DNA from: Thunnus maccoyii
Lineage: Eukaryota; Chordata; Actinopteri; Scombriformes; Scombridae
Length of the DNA: 64,000 nucleotides
Reading direction: 5' to 3'
Assembly: GCF_910596095.1 (NCBI RefSeq)
Contig: NC_056553.1
Coordinates: 26,712,725-26,776,724, forward strand
Position 1 is the first letter of the stretch. Every line of letters starts with the position of its first letter. Below are positions 59,901 to 64,000 of the stretch, piece by piece. The translations under genes were made by a program, and so were the position numbers. The notes under the pieces are model-generated. The model saw only the letters and a list, made by a program, of their open reading frames with translations. It did not search any database and was not told where the DNA came from.

Positions 59901-62900
59901 TGGCAGGCCATTCCATCCTCTCCACTCCCAAATTCTGGAGGTAGTCTCTGATAAACCCCGCTCTGTGGGGGCGAGCTTTGTCATCTTGGAGGACAGAGTT
60001 CGGTTCCAGACTGTGGAGATATGGGATTGCCACTGATTGCAGAATCTCATCTCAATATCTCTCTGCATTGAGATTGCCTCCAATGATGACAAGCCTCATT
60101 TTTCCAGTGAGGGAGATGCCGCCCTACACCATCACACTGCCTCCACCAAAAGATGTTACTCTATCGGTGCAGCAATCAGCAAAGCGTTCTCCACGTCTTC
60201 CCCACACTTTGACCCTATGATCCAACTGCCATAGGCAGAATCTGGACTCATCGCTGAACATAATGTTCCTCCACATGTTCAGGTTCCAGTGCACGTGTTG
60301 CGGACACCAGTGCAAAACGGGCCTGATGGTGAAGGGCAGTCATGGCAGGCCTCCTGGCAGCCCTATGCTGCCAATCAGGTGCCAAATGTGGCAAAAGAAA
60401 TGACATTGTATTTTATTGTATTTATTGGGACAATGCACAGTTTTAAACATAAATGTTAACAATTGATGTATTGCACCAGAGTTAGCTTTAAAGCTAATTT
60501 TCATCTGCTGTCCCTTACAAATAAAACATATAACAGTACAATAACAAACAGTACAAAGCAAAAAACACACAGGACACATTATACAAAATACAAAGCTACA
60601 CACAATAGCACATCACATAAACCCACAATGTCAACTAGAAATTAATAATGTAAACTTGTCAAATGAAAAGCAATATTATTTGACATTATTTGAGAAGACC
60701 ATGAGATGAAATTTAGATTCAGTGGTTACAGAGCTGACTAGTTTTTAGCAGATTTTTTACATTTGGTTTTGAACACACCGATGGCACCGTAGCTCTTCAT
60801 ATCATCAGGTAGGGCATTCCACTGAGTTGTGGCTATCACAAAGAAAGCTGACTGCCCAAATGCAGTGCGATGAAATGGCATGGTACAATCTTGTATAGAG
60901 GATATTCTGGAGGATCTAATAGAACTTACTGACCGAGTGTATACAAAGTCATATAGTGGAGGAGGGGCCAAACCATTTAAAATTTTATAAAGTAGGCAAA
61001 ATTTGAGAATAATCTAAAATTTTCAAAGCTCAGTAAATTGTATTTCTCCAGTATCCTTCAGTGACGGACTCAAGAGGTTTTATGGCTGTTTCTCCAGCCT
61101 GCCCAAAACATGTGATGCAATAAGACATATAAGAAAAAATCATAGCATGCATAAATATTTTGGCTGCATCCAAAGAGACACAGTTTCCAATATGTTTAAA
61201 ATTTGCTAAGTTGTACTTTATGGTTTGAACCATTTTTTTTGAACATGTTTCTTAAAGTTCAAATTTTGATCCAAGATATCACACCAAGATATTTAAAATC
61301 AGTCACTATGTCAATCCTTTCACCTTTGATGAGAATATCAACATTAGGAGGTTATACCATGGCTTTAGAGAAGAACATACCCTTTGTCTTGTTTACATTT
61401 AGACTCAGACATGATTGATTAAGCCGATGTGTGATACTTTCCAATGCAACTGTTAGCTTAGCAGCAGCTAACTCAGCTGCACGCATTTGCAGTTCTATAT
61501 CATGAATCTGTTGAGGGAGATCATTAATATATAGGATAAATAATAGGGGACCTAACACTGACTCTTGTGGAACACCCATTGTACACTTCATGTTACTGGA
61601 CAGTGCATCACAAACTTTGACAAATTGTATCCTTTTAGATAAATATGAAGACATCCATGCCAGTGCTCTAGATGAGAAGTAAAATTTGGACAGACAGTTT
61701 CGATATTAAAACATCATGATTGACTGTGTTGAATGCTTATATATAATATATATATAAATATAGTACCAACTACTCCTCCTTTATCAAGTCTTGATTTAAT
61801 TTGCTCTATTAAGTGCAAGATAGCAGTTTTGGTGGAATCATTTGCTCAAAAGCCAAATAGCATACAATGTAGACCAAAATTGCTTGCATTAAGAAATGTT
61901 GTCAGTTGTTTAATGACAAGTTTCTCAGCAACCTCTGAGAGTACTGGCAGTATACTTATTGGTCTGTAGTTACTAGCGTCAAGGTGGTCTCTAGATTTAA
62001 AAATAGGCGTGACAATGGCACATTTCCAGTCATCAGGGTGAGAAAGCATCTCTACTTTTGGAGCTTTTTAGGGAGCTGATGATTTTGTTTACTTGTAACT
62101 CATTAGTCTGTACCAGCTCAAAAACCCTGACCTGTAGTATCTATAGGAACAATATCCAGTTTCCTTTTCGTAAATTTTTTTCCTAACTCATATACAGACT
62201 CAAGGAAAAACATATTAAAGACAGAAGCAACAGTAGGATGATCTTCAATTAACTTTCTTTGTACTTTGAGTTTAAAATAAAAAAAATTTGGGTCCCTCCT
62301 TGTGAGATTATCGATGTTTTTCCAGATCAATTTTACTGTTGCCTTTTGCCTCATTCAAAATATTGAGATAAAAACGAGATTTCAATTGCTTTCCTTAGTG
62401 CAGCATCTCTAGATTTCATTAGTTTCCACAAATGTTCATTAAACCACGGTAAATTGTTTTTATTTTTAGATTTTATCTGTATCCTTACATTATATCTTTC
62501 CCTCACAGAGTTGATTCTGTAAAAGTGTCACAGCCATAGTCCAGATCATCAGAGGACAGTACATCATCCCAGTTCAAGCTGTTAATTTCCCTGAAAAATT
62601 CCTCTTGCTTCAGCTTCAGCTACAATTAGGCATTGGGATAATTAATCTAACCCATTACATGTGCTGATGAATAATGGTAAAAGAAAGAACTCATTATATA
62701 TGTCAATATTTGAAAGGCCAGTCTGCCAGAAGCCACAGAAATTTCCAACTGTACTTGTTTTTTTTGTTGTTGTTGTTTGAGCAAGTTTCATATCAAATTT
62801 GCATTGTGCCACCTGATCTGCATCAACACAAACTCAGTCAACTGTGCCTCACCTGCGGGTAAGCTTGGAGCTTGGAAATTAACAAACGAGTGCAAGCACA

Positions 62901-63756
62901 AAAATGTACTACTGCCTGGCAAATTGACATCAACCATTGAATTGCAGCTACAAATAAATACTATTTAATGGATGTATGTACATGTGTATCCATCTTGTTT
63001 TGTGCATTTACTGATATGTGTTTGATTGTTAGCATTATTTTTTCACTTTTACAGGGATAAAGAGAAAGTGAGTGGTGGTTACATTGTGGTCGATCCAGTG
63101 CTGAGGGTGGGAGCCAACAATGACATCCTCCCACTGGACTGCATCAGCAGTCAAACATACTTGGCCAAGTGCCTCGGCCCTCTGGACAAATGGCTTGACA
63201 GGGTCAGGGTTGCAAAGGAGACTGGTCAGTGACAAACTAATGAAGTGATGAAAGATGCAATATTTCTGTTTTACTGTGAAATATATAATATGTGTGAAAG
63301 GGAAGAGATGAATCCATCATGTGATGAATTCATCAGTGTCTTTAAAGTCATTGTTGTCTTTGTTGTCAATGCTTACTGGCCTGAAACTTTATTGTATGTG
63401 TCAGTCTGGCTGCTCTCATCAGGCTTGCAGCAGCAGCAGTCTGTCATATATTAGGTCTGGTGGGTGTCTACATCCATCATTTCAGATTCAACAACAACAA
63501 TAATAAATTCTCTTTATCTGAGGTTTCAAGCTACACTTTGCTCTGTTCTGTCTAGGCTACAACATGATCCACTTCACCCCACTGCAGAAGCTTGGTGTGT
63601 CCTCCTGCTACTCCTTGGCTGATCAATTGGAGCTGAACCCCAACTTCTCACTTGAGGGGAAGCATTATACGTGGAGAGACGTTGGTAATCTGGTGGAGAC
63701 GGTGAGGAAAGACTGGAACATGCTTTGCATCACTGATGTAGTCTATAACCAAACAG
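53943..63756 (+). CDS. agl: Glycogen debranching enzyme, 5' exons (partial, continues beyond window)
   Basis: Cytosolic bifunctional enzyme (4-alpha-glucanotransferase plus amylo-1,6-glucosidase) that clears limit-dextrin branches during glycogen breakdown. Exons in the window: 53943-53982, 56133-56343, 63055-63224, 63556-63756 (622 nt, 207 codons of the roughly 1,530 usual), phases 1-2-1-1. The N-terminus is [14 protein letters not shown], matching the shorter conserved start of mammalian AGL. Next come [22 protein letters not shown], then [19 protein letters not shown] and KCLGP, then [22 protein letters not shown] and [10 protein letters not shown]. The last motif is GH13 region I, where His is expected in place of Gln. 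The exon 4 donor GGTACAG is intact. The gene continues past 64,000. Confidence 0.95.
53983..56132 (+). other. agl intron 1
   Basis: GTAGG donor and CTTCAG acceptor. It contains a LINE fragment on the minus strand (54393-55205) and an A/C-rich run near 55615-55650. No further exon seen. Confidence 0.75.
54393..55205 (-). mobile_element. Jockey-superfamily LINE 3' fragment
   Basis: The plus strand begins CCTTTATTTCTGCAGGGAGG, the complement of a typical fish LINE 3' end. Read on the minus strand, about 55,170-55,040 gives [20 protein letters not shown] and FYRNKTCF, the region after the reverse transcriptase in these elements. Stops interrupt it further down and the RT core is absent. Confidence 0.6.
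56389..56468. repeat. (AACCT)n array
   Basis: Fifteen perfect AACCT units in a row, equivalent to TTAGG on the minus strand (the arthropod telomere repeat unit). It begins 46 bp after the end of agl exon 2 and abuts a SINE. In a fish intron it is best read as a pentanucleotide satellite. Confidence 0.95.
56470..56800 (+). mobile_element. tRNA-derived SINE
   Basis: It has a head with A box TGGCTCAGTGG (56491-56501) and B box GGGTTTGAACCC, 33 nt after the A box. The body contains GTTTGCATGTTCTCCCCGTG, the tail of which is shared with other fish SINE/LINE pairs. It ends near ACAATAAAGAAACC. Related fragment at 34285-34385. Confidence 0.8.
57166..57197. repeat. Perfect 12-bp inverted repeat
   Basis: AAGGATTCATCC and GGATGAATCCTT flank an 8-nt loop. 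Confidence 0.85.
57270..57450. mobile_element. LINE/SINE 3'-end fragment
   Basis: An AAT-repeat leads into AGCTTATTTAGTATAGCACC, TTTCACAGAAATG and CACAAAGTGCCTCACAGGA, a pattern common at 3' ends of fish retroposons read in reverse. It ends in AAT/AAAT repeats (57414-57450). Confidence 0.5.
57880..59330. repeat. Reiterated non-coding repeat block
   Basis: A module containing ATATCATGTGTAG followed by CACACCATGTAAATTTCATG occurs three times (about 57,930, 58,170 and 58,515). A second module, ACTTCCTGTTG plus GTAGGTGGCGCTATGAC, recurs between and after them (57,990, 58,230 and 59,250). Spacing is irregular, suggesting partial duplication of an interspersed repeat rather than a satellite. Confidence 0.7.
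59640..60395 (-). mobile_element. Decayed Tc1-like transposon
   Basis: The minus strand shows most of the catalytic domain: [10 protein letters not shown] (first Asp, about 60,250), [18 protein letters not shown] (second Asp, about 59,975) and [15 protein letters not shown] (Glu, about 59,885). The two halves are in different frames and the N-terminal DNA-binding part is absent, cut off where the LINE begins near 60,395. Non-functional. Confidence 0.8.
60395..62620 (-). mobile_element. 5'-truncated Jockey-superfamily LINE with broken reverse transcriptase
   Basis: Minus-strand order: a pre-RT segment (about 62,350-62,118), [18 protein letters not shown] (about 61,960), [20 protein letters not shown] (about 61,570), [13 protein letters not shown] (about 61,390), then a downstream block [16 protein letters not shown] (about 61,090) and [12 protein letters not shown] (about 60,800). 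The catalytic ADD box expected shortly after INDL is missing. Several frameshifts separate these blocks. The 3' end shows AATAAATACAATAAAATAC on the minus strand at about 60,405-60,424. CR1/L2/Rex1-like; exact clade not determined. Confidence 0.78.
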
Positions 63757-64000
63757 GTACAGTCATTACTATTGATGGTACTGATTGAATTGTCCCTCTG
63801 GAAATATTTATCTTGCTAGGACACTTTGTCTGTTTGTCTGAGAGGTGCACAGTGTGCACAACTCACTAAAAAGAGTTAGTCTCACCCTACTAGCCTTGTT
63901 CATGTTAAGTAGAAGGTTAGAAGTGTTTTGCTGACATTGTTGAGGTCATGTGTTAAGGAGTAGACACTGCCCAAGAAGACAACATTTGGGCAAAATGTTC
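63757..64000 (+). other. agl intron 4, start
   Basis: Sequence after the exon 4 donor to the window end; no exon seen. Confidence 0.85.

Larger units (their letters stand above)
56344..63054 (+). other. agl intron 2, repeat-packed
   Basis: Largest intron of the window (6.7 kb). In order: AACCT array, SINE, 57166-57197 hairpin, a LINE/SINE 3'-end fragment (57270-57450), a reiterated repeat (57880-59330), a Tc1 element (59640-60395) and a LINE (60395-62620). Almost no unique sequence remains except 57,450-57,880 and 62,650-63,054. Confidence 0.8.

Overview
The window reads as nuclear DNA of a ray-finned fish, probably a percomorph-type teleost. Genes are split into many short exons with GT/AG introns. 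Tc1-like and hAT DNA transposons, tRNA-derived SINEs and Jockey-superfamily LINE fragments are scattered through it, and the encoded proteins match vertebrate families from end to end. There are no operons, CRISPR arrays or bacterial features.

Layout. Positions 1-11,690 are gene-free as far as I can see and hold two decayed Tc1-type elements and microsatellites. A complete six-exon tissue factor gene (f3, + strand) has its CDS from 11,877 to 17,229. A complete six-exon tartrate-resistant acid phosphatase gene (acp5-type, - strand) runs from 25,695 down to 20,967, tail to tail with f3. A complete 23-exon peroxisomal ABC half-transporter gene (abcd3/PMP70, - strand) runs from 52,415 down to 30,514. 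The first four coding exons of glycogen debranching enzyme (agl, + strand) lie between 53,943 and 63,756, and the rest of that gene is beyond the window. abcd3 and agl are head to head, about 1.5 kb apart. I assembled every exon by hand from splice sites and reading phase. The totals are 293 aa (F3), 324 aa (ACP5) and 659 aa (ABCD3), all with an open frame and close to the usual family lengths.

The genes do not form one pathway: they serve coagulation, lysosomal/osteoclast phosphatase activity, peroxisomal acyl-CoA import and glycogen breakdown. The f3-abcd3-agl order recalls human chromosome 1p21-22, whereas the acp5 gene is an extra member of this neighbourhood compared with human.

Most notable observations: (1) abcd3 has two alternative versions of exon 5, both exactly 70 nt, both phase 2 to 0 and both with usable splice sites. 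Using both would break the frame, so they look like mutually exclusive exons swapping the segment leading into TM2. (2) A 388-bp non-autonomous hAT element with an 8-bp target duplication keeps an open BED zinc-finger frame and sits 17 bp from an acp5 splice donor. (3) Two long foldback elements ending in TTAA bracket acp5. (4) The acp5 upstream region has CLEAR/MITF-type E-boxes and an ETS/PU.1-type site. (5) agl encodes Gln in place of the expected His in GH13 region I.
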